NCBI RefSeq assembly: GCF_012726265.1
Contig: NZ_JAASAG010000001.1
Span: 310,001 to 374,000 of the forward strand
Direction: 5' to 3'
Length of the DNA stretch: 64,000 bases
From: Streptomyces sp. HNM0575
Lineage (GTDB): Bacteria; Actinomycetota; Actinomycetes; Streptomycetales; Streptomycetaceae
This document shows positions 16,369 to 24,770 of the stretch, one piece after another; positions within the stretch are counted from its first letter, which is position 1, and every line of letters begins with the position of its first letter. Both the position numbers and the translations under genes were made by a program. The notes below the pieces were generated by a model that made no database searches, had not been told where the DNA came from, and worked only from the letters and a program-made list of their open reading frames with translations.

Positions 16369-17367
16369 ATGGCCCGCCCGATCTGGAGCGGAGTGATCAC
16401 CTTCGGTCTGGTGACCGTTCCCGTGCAGCTCTTCGCCGCCGTCGAGGACCATGCGATCCACTTCCACCAGCTCCAGCGCGGTACGGGCGACAGGGTCCGC
16501 AACCGCCGCGTCAGCGAGCGCACCGGCAAGCGCGTCGAGTACGACGACATCGTCAAGGGCTACGACGTGGGCGGCGGCGAGTACGTGGTCGTCGAGCGCG
16601 AGGAGCTGGAGGAGATCGCGCCGGGAAGGTCGCAGGTCATCGAGGTCGGCGGCTTCGTCGACCTCGATGAGGTCGAGCCCGCGTACTTCAGCCGGACCTA
16701 CTACCTGGCGCCCAGGAGCGACGAGTACGCGCGGGTCTACCGGCTGCTGTTCACGGCGCTCGACGAGTCCGGCAGGGCCGGGATCGCGACCTTCGTGATG
16801 CACGCCAGGGAGTACCTCGTCGCGCTGCGCGCCGGCGACGAGGCGCTGGAGCTGCACACCCTGCACTGGGCCGACGAGGTCCGCGACCCGGAGCGGGAGC
16901 TTCCGAGGCTGCCGGGCCGGGAGTCCGGGCGCAGCGAGGAGCTCCACAGCGCGCGGCAGCTGATCGACGCGATGGCGATGGACTGGCGTCCCGAGGAGTA
17001 CGAGGACACCTACGAGACGAAGGTGCGGCAGCTCGTCGAGGCCAAGCGGGACGGCAAGGAGGTCGTCGCCGAGGAGAAGCCCCCCGAGGCCACCAACGTG
17101 GTCGACCTGGAGGACGCGCTGCGGCGCAGCGTCGACCAGGCGGGCTCCCGCAGGGGGGAGGCCCGTCGCCCGCGCAAGCGGAACGGGGGGCGCGGCCCCG
17201 GCGGCAGGGGCGGCGGCGGTGACGGCGGCCGGCGGCTGTCCGAGCTGAGCAAGCGGGACCTGTACGAGCTGGCCACGGAGCACGACGTCCAGGGCCGCTC
17301 GCGGATGAACCGGCAGCAGCTCGTCCGGGCCCTCAGCGACGGCCGCCCGAGGAAGGCGGCGTCCTGA
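16369..17367 (+). CDS. ku: Ku homodimer, non-homologous end-joining (332 aa)
   Basis: Bacterial Ku, which binds double-strand DNA ends and recruits LigD. The ATG at 16369 follows a long purine-rich ribosome site (GGAGAGGGAGGAG) and gives the family opening ARPIWSGVITFGLVTVPVQL. The beta-barrel core is present (VRNRRVSERTGKRVEYDDIV, YYLAPRSDEYARVYRLLFTA). A basic Gly/Arg-rich linker then leads to a C-terminal SAP/Rho-N-like helix pair, LSELSKRDLYELATEHDVQG then NRQQLVRALS, a DNA-binding extension found in many actinobacterial Ku proteins. No ligD gene lies in the window, so this could be one of several Ku paralogues. It is 65 bp from katE and probably in the same unit. Confidence 0.95.
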   Translation: MARPIWSGVITFGLVTVPVQLFAAVEDHAIHFHQLQRGTGDRVRNRRVSERTGKRVEYDDIVKGYDVGGGEYVVVEREELEEIAPGRSQVIEVGGFVDLDEVEPAYFSRTYYLAPRSDEYARVYRLLFTALDESGRAGIATFVMHAREYLVALRAGDEALELHTLHWADEVRDPERELPRLPGRESGRSEELHSARQLIDAMAMDWRPEEYEDTYETKVRQLVEAKRDGKEVVAEEKPPEATNVVDLEDALRRSVDQAGSRRGEARRPRKRNGGRGPGGRGGGGDGGRRLSELSKRDLYELATEHDVQGRSRMNRQQLVRALSDGRPRKAAS

Positions 17368-17541
17368 CCGGCGCGTGAGCCGGCACCTGCGACGGGCCCG
17401 GGGACCTCGGGCAGGCGGGCACGCGGCACGCGAGGGGCGTGACGGCGCGGGCCTGGACGGGCGCGGTCCGGTCTGAGATGCACCTTTCATCACCCGATGC
17501 GAAGCTCTGGGGAACGGCTGAGCACGCGAGGTGGTACCGCG

Positions 17542-18159
17542 ATGAACACTCCCGACGCCTACTTCGAGCAGCTCTACAGCGACTCCCCGGATCCGTGGAG
17601 CCTCGACGGGCAGTGGTACGCGCGGCGCAAGTACGACCACACCCTCGCGGCCCTGCCGCGGCGCCGCTACCGCAGCGCCTTCGAGCCCGGCTGCTCGGTC
17701 GGCGTCCTCACCACGGCCCTCGCCGAACGCTGCGACAGCCTCCTGGCCACCGACCGCGTCGCCGCCGCTGCCGAGCTGACCGCCGCCCGCACCCGTCACC
17801 TCCCGCATGTACGGGTCCGCCGGCTGGCCATACCCGACGAGTGGCCCGAGAGCCGCTTCGACCTGATCGTGCTCTCCGAGCTGCTCTACTACTTCGACGA
17901 CCGCTCGCTGCGCGAGGTGCTCAACCGTACGGTCGACGCCCTCGAACCCGGCGGCACCCTCGTCACCGTGCACTGGAACCATCCCGCCCCCGAGCACCAC
18001 CGCACGGGCCGCGCCCTCGCCCCCGTGCTCAGCGCGGTTCCGGGGCTGACGCTGCTGACCGACTGCCGCGACCCGGACTTCACGCTGCACGTGCTGGGGC
18101 GCCCGGACGGCGTCGGGCGCGGCCCGCACTCGACGGCCGTGCTCGAAGGGCTCGTCTGA
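17542..18159 (+). CDS. SAM-dependent methyltransferase, NodS-like (205 aa)
   Basis: Class I methyltransferase. It opens with AYFEQLYSDSPDPWSLDGQW, typical of the NodS-like group. The SAM-binding glycine motif is FEPGCSVGVLTTALAERC and the acidic residue ending strand 2 is in LLATDRVAAAA. FDLIVLSELLYYFDDRSL is motif IV-like and EPGGTLVTVHWNHPAPEHH follows. Proteins of this kind are often encoded beside PIG-L deacetylases and glycosyltransferases, which are absent here, so the substrate is unknown. The start has GAGGTGG upstream. Its stop is only 6 bp from the stop of the convergent cytochrome b gene, with no room for a terminator between. Confidence 0.88.
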   Translation: MNTPDAYFEQLYSDSPDPWSLDGQWYARRKYDHTLAALPRRRYRSAFEPGCSVGVLTTALAERCDSLLATDRVAAAAELTAARTRHLPHVRVRRLAIPDEWPESRFDLIVLSELLYYFDDRSLREVLNRTVDALEPGGTLVTVHWNHPAPEHHRTGRALAPVLSAVPGLTLLTDCRDPDFTLHVLGRPDGVGRGPHSTAVLEGLV

Positions 18160-18165
18160 CCGCGG

Positions 18166-19740
18166 TCAGCCGACGCGGTCCCCGAAGTACCAGCGGCTCA
18201 GCGCGCCGCGCAGCCGCTGCACCCGTCCCGGCGGACGCCCGTCCGAGCCCCGCGCCGCCGGGAGTTCGAGGGGACGGGGCCGCTCGCGCATCAGCAGCGT
18301 GTACTGCTTCGCGTACGGCAGCGGACGGTGCCCGGGCTCCATCCCGCCCTCCAGGGTCTGCCGCACCTCGCCGGTCTCCTCGCCCTCCCGGATGCGCTCG
18401 AAGTCGTGGGCCCGCAGCGCCACGCACAGCCGACGGGTCACCATGAACGCGATCACCGGGGCCAGTACGAGAGCACCCCGGAAGGTCCACGTCAGAGCGT
18501 TGAGGGAGACGCCGAACATCGTGGCGATGACGTCGTTGCCGCCGGCCAGCAGCAGCACCCCGTAGAAGGTGATCCCGGCGACGCCGAAGGCCGTGCGGGC
18601 GGGGCGTTCGCGGGGCCTGTCGCACAGGTGGTGCTCCCGGTCGTCGCCCGTCAGCCATCTCTCCAGGAACGGATAGAGATAGATCGCCGTGAAGAGCAGG
18701 GCCGGCAGGATCACGGTCGGCACCAGGATGTTCCACATGAAGGTGTGGCCCCACACCGTCGTCTCGAACGGCGGCATCAGGCGCAGCGACCCTTCGAGGA
18801 AGCCGATGTACCAGTCGGGCTGCGAGCCGGTGCTGACCTGGTCGGTGCGGTAAGGGCCGTAATTCCAGACGGGGTTGATCTGCGCGACGCCCGCGAGCAC
18901 CGTGGTCAGGCCGAAGACCATCATCTGGAGCCCGGCGGACTTCGCGGTGAACTGGGGGAACATCGGCTGCCCCACCACGTTCCCCTTCGTACGGCCGGGG
19001 CCGCCCCACTGGGTGTGCTTGAGGTAGACGACCAGGATGAGGTGGAGCACCACCAGGGCGACCAGCAGCGCCGGGATCAGCAGGATGTGCACCGTGTAGA
19101 GCCGCGGGATGATCTCCGTGCCCGGATACTCGCCGCCGAAGAGGAAGAGGCTCAGGTACGTGCCGACGACGGGGATCGACAGCAGCAGGCTCTGCACGAC
19201 CCGCAGCCCGGTGCCGGAGAGCAGGTCGTCGGGCAGCGAGTAGCCGCAGAAGCCCTCGACCACGGCGAGCACGAACAGGGTGACGCCGACCACCCAGTTG
19301 ATCTCGCGGGGCTTGCGGAATGCGCCGGTGAAGAACACCCGCATCATGTGCACGCCGATCGCCGTGATGAACACCAGCGCCGCCCAGTGGTGCACCTGAC
19401 GGATCAGCAGGCCGCCGCGCACGTCGAAGCTGATGTGCAGCGTCGAGTCGTACGCCTCGGAGACCAGCTGCCCGCGCATCGGCACGTACGAGCCCGTGTA
19501 GCGCAGCTCGGTCGAGGTGGGGTGGAAGAAGAAGGTGAGGAAGACGCCGGTCAGGAGGAGCAACACGAGGCTGTAGAGCGCCAGTTCGCCGAGCAGGAAC
19601 GACCAGTGGTCGGGGAAGGCCTTGCGTACGAGCGAGCCGCCCTCGGCGGCCGGCATCCGGGCGTCGAGATACTTGAAGCCGCTCTCGGCCGCGCGGCCCG
19701 CCCTCGCCCCGGGACGCGCTGTCCTCCGCTGCGGGAGCAT
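18166..19740 (-). CDS. qcrB: Cytochrome b subunit (QcrB-like), without adjacent QcrA/QcrC (524 aa)
   Basis: Actinobacterial cytochrome b of the bc complex. The four haem-ligating histidines lie in two helices: QVHHWAALVFITAIGVHMMR and RLYTVHILLIPALLVALVVL continuing to VLHLILVV. The quinol-site region has PDWYIGFLEG in place of PEWY. It has at least eight membrane helices and a hydrophilic C-terminal tail, as in QcrB. ATG at 19740 follows GGAGGAGGAC. It forms an operon with ctaD and ctaF (39 bp from ctaF), whereas the standard qcrCAB set also needs a Rieske protein and dihaem cytochrome c. Neither is here, so it either replaces the housekeeping subunit or uses QcrA/QcrC encoded elsewhere. Confidence 0.92.
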   Translation of the reverse strand: MLPQRRTARPGARAGRAAESGFKYLDARMPAAEGGSLVRKAFPDHWSFLLGELALYSLVLLLLTGVFLTFFFHPTSTELRYTGSYVPMRGQLVSEAYDSTLHISFDVRGGLLIRQVHHWAALVFITAIGVHMMRVFFTGAFRKPREINWVVGVTLFVLAVVEGFCGYSLPDDLLSGTGLRVVQSLLLSIPVVGTYLSLFLFGGEYPGTEIIPRLYTVHILLIPALLVALVVLHLILVVYLKHTQWGGPGRTKGNVVGQPMFPQFTAKSAGLQMMVFGLTTVLAGVAQINPVWNYGPYRTDQVSTGSQPDWYIGFLEGSLRLMPPFETTVWGHTFMWNILVPTVILPALLFTAIYLYPFLERWLTGDDREHHLCDRPRERPARTAFGVAGITFYGVLLLAGGNDVIATMFGVSLNALTWTFRGALVLAPVIAFMVTRRLCVALRAHDFERIREGEETGEVRQTLEGGMEPGHRPLPYAKQYTLLMRERPRPLELPAARGSDGRPPGRVQRLRGALSRWYFGDRVG

Positions 19741-19779
19741 CCGTCCTCCTCCTCTCTCCTCCTGCTGCTGCGCAGCGGG

Positions 19780-20163
19780 TCAGCGGTCGTTGTGCTGGAA
19801 GACGAATCCGGCGACGCCCGGGGCGACGATCCCGACGCCGATGAGGAAGAGCCACATCCCGAAGATCACGCCGAGCCCGGCGACGGCCGTGCCCAGCGCG
19901 GTGAAGACGGGGTAGTAGCTGCGCGGCGGGAAGAACGCGAGGGGTCCCGCGGTGTCGCGCACGGCCGCGTCCGGGCGGTCCTGCGCGCGCGTGCCGCGCC
20001 GCCGGTACTGCATCCACAGGAAGAACGCGATGAGCGAGGACATCAGACAGGAGATCAGCAGCGCCGCGTTCCCCGCGGGGTCCTCGGAGAAGGGCACGTA
20101 ACCGGCGGCCACGGCCGCGAAGAACGCGGCGACGCCGGTGAAGAGCAGCGCCTCGACCTTCAT
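19780..20163 (-). CDS. ctaF: Cytochrome c oxidase subunit IV-type protein CtaF (127 aa)
   Basis: Actinobacterial oxidase subunit with four hydrophobic segments ([40 protein letters not shown] and two near the C-terminus). It has the family stretch [20 protein letters not shown]. The fold and its place beside ctaD fit subunit IV (CtaF) of the aa3-type oxidase, a structural subunit. The ATG overlaps the ctaD stop (ATGA, 4 bp), so the two are translationally coupled. Confidence 0.9.
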   Translation of the reverse strand: MKVEALLFTGVAAFFAAVAAGYVPFSEDPAGNAALLISCLMSSLIAFFLWMQYRRRGTRAQDRPDAAVRDTAGPLAFFPPRSYYPVFTALGTAVAGLGVIFGMWLFLIGVGIVAPGVAGFVFQHNDR

Positions 20164-21893
20164 GGCCGCGCCCCCCGTGGCTCCGGCGGACTCCCCGGCG
20201 TCTGCGGCGGCCCCGCGGACGCGCGGGAGATCTCCGGATGGTGCAGGTCGAAGGCCGGGGACTCGGAGCGGATGCGGGGCAGCGCTTCGAAGTTGTGCCG
20301 CGGCGGCGGGCAGGACGTGGCCCACTCCAGCGAACGGCCCCAGCCCCAGGGGTCGTCCTCGGTGACGCGCTTGCCGTGCCGGGAGGTGCGCCACACGTTG
20401 TAGAGGAACGGCAGCGTCGACAGGCCCAGGAGGAAGGAGCTGAACGACGAGATCATGTTGAGGACGGTGAAGCCGTCGGACGGCAGATAGTCCGCGTAAC
20501 GGCGGGGCATCCCCTCGGCGCCGAGCCAGTGCTGCACGAGGAACGTGCCCTGGAAGCCCGTGAAGAGCGCCCAGAAGTGGATCTTCCCCAGGCGTTCGTC
20601 GAGCATCTTCCCCGTCATCTTCGGCCACCAGAAGTAGAAGCCGCCGAAGGTCGCGAAGACGATGGTGCCGAAGAGCACGTAGTGCAGGTGGGCGACGATG
20701 AAATAGCTGTCGGTGGTGTGGAAGTCCAGCGGCGGCGAGGCGACCAGCACACCCGTCATCCCGCCCAGCAGGAACGTCACCAGGAAGCCCACGGCCCACA
20801 GCATCGGCGTCTCGAACGACAGCGAGCCGTGCCGCATCGTGCCGATCCAGTTGAAGAACTTCACGCCCGTGGGCACCGCGATCAGGAACGACATCAGCGA
20901 GAAGAACGGCAGCAGCACCGCGCCCGTCGCGAACATGTGGTGGGCCCAGACGGTCGCCGACAGCCCCGTGATGGTGCAGGTCGCCGCGATCAGCCCGATG
21001 TAGCCGAAGAGCGGTTTGCGGCTGAAGACCGGGATGATCTCCGTGACGACGCCGAAGAAGGGCAGCGCCACGATGTAGACCTCGGGATGCCCGAAGAACC
21101 AGAACAGGTGCTGCCAGAGGATCGAACCGCCGTTGGCGGCGTCGAAGATGTGCGCCCCGTACTTGCGGTCGGCCTCCAGCGCCAGCAGCGCCGCCGTCAG
21201 CACGGGGAAGGCGAGCAGCGCGAGGATCGAGGTGAACAGCACGTTCCAGGTGAACAGCGGCATCCGGAAGACCGTCATGCCCGGGGCGCGCAGACACACG
21301 ATCGTGGTGATGAAGTTGACCGAGCCGAGGATCGTGCTGAGGCCCGCGACCACGAGCCCCATCACCCACAGGTCGCCGCCCGAACCCGGCGAGAACGTCG
21401 AGCTGTTGAGCGGCGCGTACGCGAACCAGCCGAAGGACGCCGAGCCCTCCGGGGTCAGGAAGCCGCTGAGGACCATCAGCCCGCCGAACAGGAACACCCA
21501 GTAGGTGAAGGCGTTGAGCCTGGGGAAGGCCACGTCGGGTGCGCCGATCTGCAACGGCATGACGACGTTGGCGAATCCGGTGAACGTCGGCGTCGCGAAC
21601 AGCAGCATCATGATGGTGCCGTGCGTGGTGAACAGCTCGTTGTACTGCTGGGACGAGACCACCTGGAGCCCCGGACTTGCCAGTTCGGCCCGCATCAGCA
21701 TCGCCATCAGGCCGGCGGCGAGGAAGAAGGCGAACGAGGTGGCGAGATACATGTTGCCGATCACCTTGTGATCGGTGGTGCTGAGATAGGTCAGCAGCCG
21801 CTTTCCCAGCGCCAGACGCCGGTCTCCCGCAGGCGGGCGGGTGTCCGGCGCTCCCTCGTCTCGTACCGCCGCGTCCTCTGCTGCTGTGTCCAC
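20160..21893 (-). CDS. ctaD: Cytochrome c oxidase subunit I (aa3-type, 577 aa)
   Basis: Haem-copper oxidase catalytic subunit, family A. Low-spin haem ligands are in [20 protein letters not shown] and [12 protein letters not shown]. The CuB site with cross-linked Tyr is [17 protein letters not shown], and [11 protein letters not shown] supplies the two further CuB histidines. The K-channel lysine is in [17 protein letters not shown]. Start GTG at 21893 has GGGGAGG 7 nt upstream. CtaC (subunit II) and CtaE (subunit III) are not in the window, so this looks like a secondary oxidase module made of ctaD-ctaF-qcrB that borrows other subunits. The last ~60 residues are a Pro-rich tail. Confidence 0.95.
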   Translation of the reverse strand: MDTAAEDAAVRDEGAPDTRPPAGDRRLALGKRLLTYLSTTDHKVIGNMYLATSFAFFLAAGLMAMLMRAELASPGLQVVSSQQYNELFTTHGTIMMLLFATPTFTGFANVVMPLQIGAPDVAFPRLNAFTYWVFLFGGLMVLSGFLTPEGSASFGWFAYAPLNSSTFSPGSGGDLWVMGLVVAGLSTILGSVNFITTIVCLRAPGMTVFRMPLFTWNVLFTSILALLAFPVLTAALLALEADRKYGAHIFDAANGGSILWQHLFWFFGHPEVYIVALPFFGVVTEIIPVFSRKPLFGYIGLIAATCTITGLSATVWAHHMFATGAVLLPFFSLMSFLIAVPTGVKFFNWIGTMRHGSLSFETPMLWAVGFLVTFLLGGMTGVLVASPPLDFHTTDSYFIVAHLHYVLFGTIVFATFGGFYFWWPKMTGKMLDERLGKIHFWALFTGFQGTFLVQHWLGAEGMPRRYADYLPSDGFTVLNMISSFSSFLLGLSTLPFLYNVWRTSRHGKRVTEDDPWGWGRSLEWATSCPPPRHNFEALPRIRSESPAFDLHHPEISRASAGPPQTPGSPPEPRGARP

Positions 21894-22053
21894 CCGATGG
21901 CCTCCCCGCCCGGCTGCCGCGGAGCCGGGTGCCCGGCGCGGCGCCGTGCATGCTGGAACACCCTGAAGAAGGTGCCCCGGGCGGTGGGGCTGCCACGCCG
22001 GTGGGCGGGACCGCGGTCACCCGGACGCATGGGGCCCGGTCGCGGTCCCGGTC

Positions 22054-24651
22054 TCAGCCCAGGCGCACCGTGAACTCCGGCCGCCGTACGCGCAGTACCG
22101 TACGGCCGCCCTCACGCGAGACCTTCGCGCCCTGGCATCCGGCGGCGCCGTCGACCGCGACGACGGACTCCGCGCCGCCCACCGCGCGGAAGGAGACGCG
22201 GCCCCTCTCGACGCCGGTGATCTCGGCGGTGGCGTACGCGATGCGGCCGCCGCCCGCCCGCAGGCCCAGCGGCAGCATCGCACCGCTACGGCCCGGCACG
22301 CGCAGCCGCTCGCCGGCGAAGAGCGCCCTGCCCCTCTCGGAGACGGTGAACTCCTGGTCCAGCCCGGAGGTGACGTTGAGCGCGTGCAGCAGCCGCCCGC
22401 CGCCGTCCCCCTCTTCGCCGCCGTCCTCGCCGCCGTCCCCGCCGGTGGCGCGGGTGGTGAGCAGGACGAGCCCCGGGTCGGCGGCGGTGTGGGTGATGTC
22501 CGGGGTGGCCCCGAGGGTCTTCAGCGCCCGGCGCCAGAAGTCCAGGTCGCAGCGGTAGTCGGTGGTGACGACGACCGCGCGGCCCTTGCCGAGCGGGATG
22601 TCGAAGCCGCAGCCCTTGCCGGTGGAGACCTCGCGCAGCACCGTGTCGCCCCTGCCCGCCGTGCACAACTGCGCCTTGGCGACGCGGATTTCGGCACGCG
22701 GCGCGGCCCAGCCGTGCGCGGTCGCCGAGAGCCAGAAGCGGTCCGCGTCGGTGAGGGTCTCGCCCACCCGCAGGCCCAGCGCGTCCCGCAGCTCCGTACT
22801 GGCCTCGCCCGCCATGTCCTCCTCGGGGACGCGTCCGGACAGCAGCAGCCTGCCGCCGGCCTTCAGATAGCGGACGAGCTCGCGCTGCACCTTCGTCGCG
22901 AGGTTCTTGCCGGTCGCCAGCGCCAGTACGGGCGTACGGGCGGGATCGAGGCGCTCGGACTGCACATCGACCGCGCCGTAGCGGAAGCCGCCGAGCAGCA
23001 TGGCGCGGGACAGGGCGCCGCGCGGGCCGAAGCCGCGGGTGTCCTCGATGTCGGAGAGGATCGCGTCGACGCTCGCCCGCTCCGGCGGGTGGTACTCCGT
23101 CAGATAGTGGTCGGGGACGAAGCCGAGGGCCACGCCGTCGTGCTCGGGCACCATCCCGGCCAGCGTGCGGGCGAGTCCGCCGACGGCGTGCACGGACCTC
23201 TTCAGCGGCTCGTAGCTCAGATTGCGGCGGCCCTCGGGGTCGACGGGGGCGGAGAAGCCGTGCCGCTCGCCGGTGATGCCGATGCGGTCGTTGCCGTCGC
23301 CCACGGGCTTGTCCAGCTTCGGGTTGAAGCCGCCCGCGAACAAGTAGTAGTTGATGAGCTTCACGCCCTGTGCGACGCACAGCCGCGTCTTCAGATCGCC
23401 GCTCTCCGCGTCCTCCTGGTTGTCGAGGTTGTCGCCGTAGTCGGCGTGCCCGGCGTCGAACTCCAGGGCGCCCAGCGGCTGGTCGGCGTCCTGCACGGCC
23501 TCCGTGAAGGCGTTGACGAGATACAGGTCGGTGACGTTCTTGACGGTGAGACCGCCCAGGTAGAAGTCGGTGCCCGCGAAGATCCCCGGACGGCCGGACC
23601 AGGTCTCCATCAGCTGGCTGATCCCGATGGGGAACTTCTTCGCGCCGCCGTCGGAGGTGCCGTGGATGTTGACGACGAACGGGATGCCCGTCAGCCCGTT
23701 GCCCTCCGCGCACTCCCGCAGCGCCGTGACGTAACGGGCGAAGCGGTCGCGGGTGAAGGCGCCCAGATCATGCATCAGGGCGGGCGCGTAGGAGTCCTTG
23801 GGGGCGCGGATGGCGGCGTCGCGCTCGTCGGCGGGCTTGTCCGCGAAGGGATAGCGCTCGCCGAGCTTCGAGCCGTAGGCCTCGTCCAGCCAGGAGTTGA
23901 ACGCCTTGAGCGTGCCGTCCGTCAGCGCGGGGTGGTTGCTGACCCACGGCAGCATGCCGATCTCGTTGTCGAGCTGGCAGGCGATCACGCCGTGCCTTCC
24001 CCTGCGGTGCCTGCGCTTCGCGATCACCGGGATCACGGCGTCGTACCAGCGCCGCACCTCCTTGAGGAAGGCGGGCGCGAGATAGTCGATCGTCTGCGCC
24101 GTGTCCTTCTCGCCGTCCCAGCCCTTCGGCACGATCTCCGGGTGCTTCTCCCGTACGCGCCGTGGCACGCCCTCGCCCTTCAGCTCCGCCATCGTGAACG
24201 GGCCCGGCCGGGCGAGGACATGGAAGCCGTTGTCGACGCACAGGTCCAGGAAGGCGCCGAGGTCGCGCTCCGCGCGGGTCCTGCCGGTGACGTCGATGGA
24301 GCCGTCGGCTGTCTCGTGCCACATCCAGGGGATGTACGTGGCGATGGTGTTGAGCCCCGCCTCCTTGGCGAGGTCGAGCCGGGACTGCCAGTCGGAGCGC
24401 TTGAGACGGAAGTAGTGGATCTCGCCCGCGAGTACGAGCACCGGCTCGCCGTCGATCAGCAGCCGCTTGCGGTCGTACGAGACGGACGGGTGCGGTCCCG
24501 TCCGTCCGTGCGGCTGTGCGCCGCTCGCCGTGGCGGACGCCGCCGCAGCGGGCACGGCTCCGGAGCCGGTTCCTCCTGCGGCGGCGACGGCGATCGCCCC
24601 GGCACCGCCCAGTACGGCGCGGCGGCGCATGTCTGCCGGAAGTGACGTCAT
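22054..24651 (-). CDS. Secreted GH35 beta-galactosidase-like glycoside hydrolase (865 aa)
   Basis: GH35 enzyme, expected to remove terminal beta-galactose by retention. The TIM barrel opens with LAGEIHYFRLKRSDWQSRLD and TIATYIPWMWHE. The acid/base Glu230 is in CQLDNEIGML and the nucleophile Glu397 in GALEFDAGHADY. The signal is Tat-like (MRRRAVLGGAGAIAVAAAGG), so export as a folded protein is inferred. A GATase-like/trimerisation region and beta-sandwich domains fill the C-terminal half. The ATG at 24651 has CGGAG upstream. The reading frame continues upstream into the FGE gene region, but that is not part of this protein. An operator of the LacI type (24705-24718) sits directly before it, so it belongs to the sulfated-glycan regulon. 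Confidence 0.92.
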   Translation of the reverse strand: MTSLPADMRRRAVLGGAGAIAVAAAGGTGSGAVPAAAASATASGAQPHGRTGPHPSVSYDRKRLLIDGEPVLVLAGEIHYFRLKRSDWQSRLDLAKEAGLNTIATYIPWMWHETADGSIDVTGRTRAERDLGAFLDLCVDNGFHVLARPGPFTMAELKGEGVPRRVREKHPEIVPKGWDGEKDTAQTIDYLAPAFLKEVRRWYDAVIPVIAKRRHRRGRHGVIACQLDNEIGMLPWVSNHPALTDGTLKAFNSWLDEAYGSKLGERYPFADKPADERDAAIRAPKDSYAPALMHDLGAFTRDRFARYVTALRECAEGNGLTGIPFVVNIHGTSDGGAKKFPIGISQLMETWSGRPGIFAGTDFYLGGLTVKNVTDLYLVNAFTEAVQDADQPLGALEFDAGHADYGDNLDNQEDAESGDLKTRLCVAQGVKLINYYLFAGGFNPKLDKPVGDGNDRIGITGERHGFSAPVDPEGRRNLSYEPLKRSVHAVGGLARTLAGMVPEHDGVALGFVPDHYLTEYHPPERASVDAILSDIEDTRGFGPRGALSRAMLLGGFRYGAVDVQSERLDPARTPVLALATGKNLATKVQRELVRYLKAGGRLLLSGRVPEEDMAGEASTELRDALGLRVGETLTDADRFWLSATAHGWAAPRAEIRVAKAQLCTAGRGDTVLREVSTGKGCGFDIPLGKGRAVVVTTDYRCDLDFWRRALKTLGATPDITHTAADPGLVLLTTRATGGDGGEDGGEEGDGGGRLLHALNVTSGLDQEFTVSERGRALFAGERLRVPGRSGAMLPLGLRAGGGRIAYATAEITGVERGRVSFRAVGGAESVVAVDGAAGCQGAKVSREGGRTVLRVRRPEFTVRLG

Positions 24652-24704
24652 GGCTGGGCTCCGTGAGGTCCGTGGCGGCTCGGGGTGCCGCTGGTGCGCG
24701 AGAC

Positions 24705-24718
24705 TGTATGCGCTTACA
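24705..24718. promoter_or_regulatory. LacI-type operator before the GH35 gene
   Basis: TGTATGCGCTTACA is the exact reverse complement of the site before the sugar-binding protein gene (34530-34543). It lies 54 bp upstream of the GH35 start. The central GCGC with TG/CA ends is the usual LacI-family half-site arrangement. Confidence 0.8.
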
Positions 24719-24770
24719 GGAAGCGCGTACAAGAGGTCGGTGGGCGGCAGTTCAGCCGCTTCGCGCCACG

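Noticed and set aside
22007..22049. Terminator between GH35 and ctaD (GGGACCGCG / CGCGGTCCC)
   Set aside because: A 9-bp stem with a 25-nt loop is weak; not listed as a feature though it may function.
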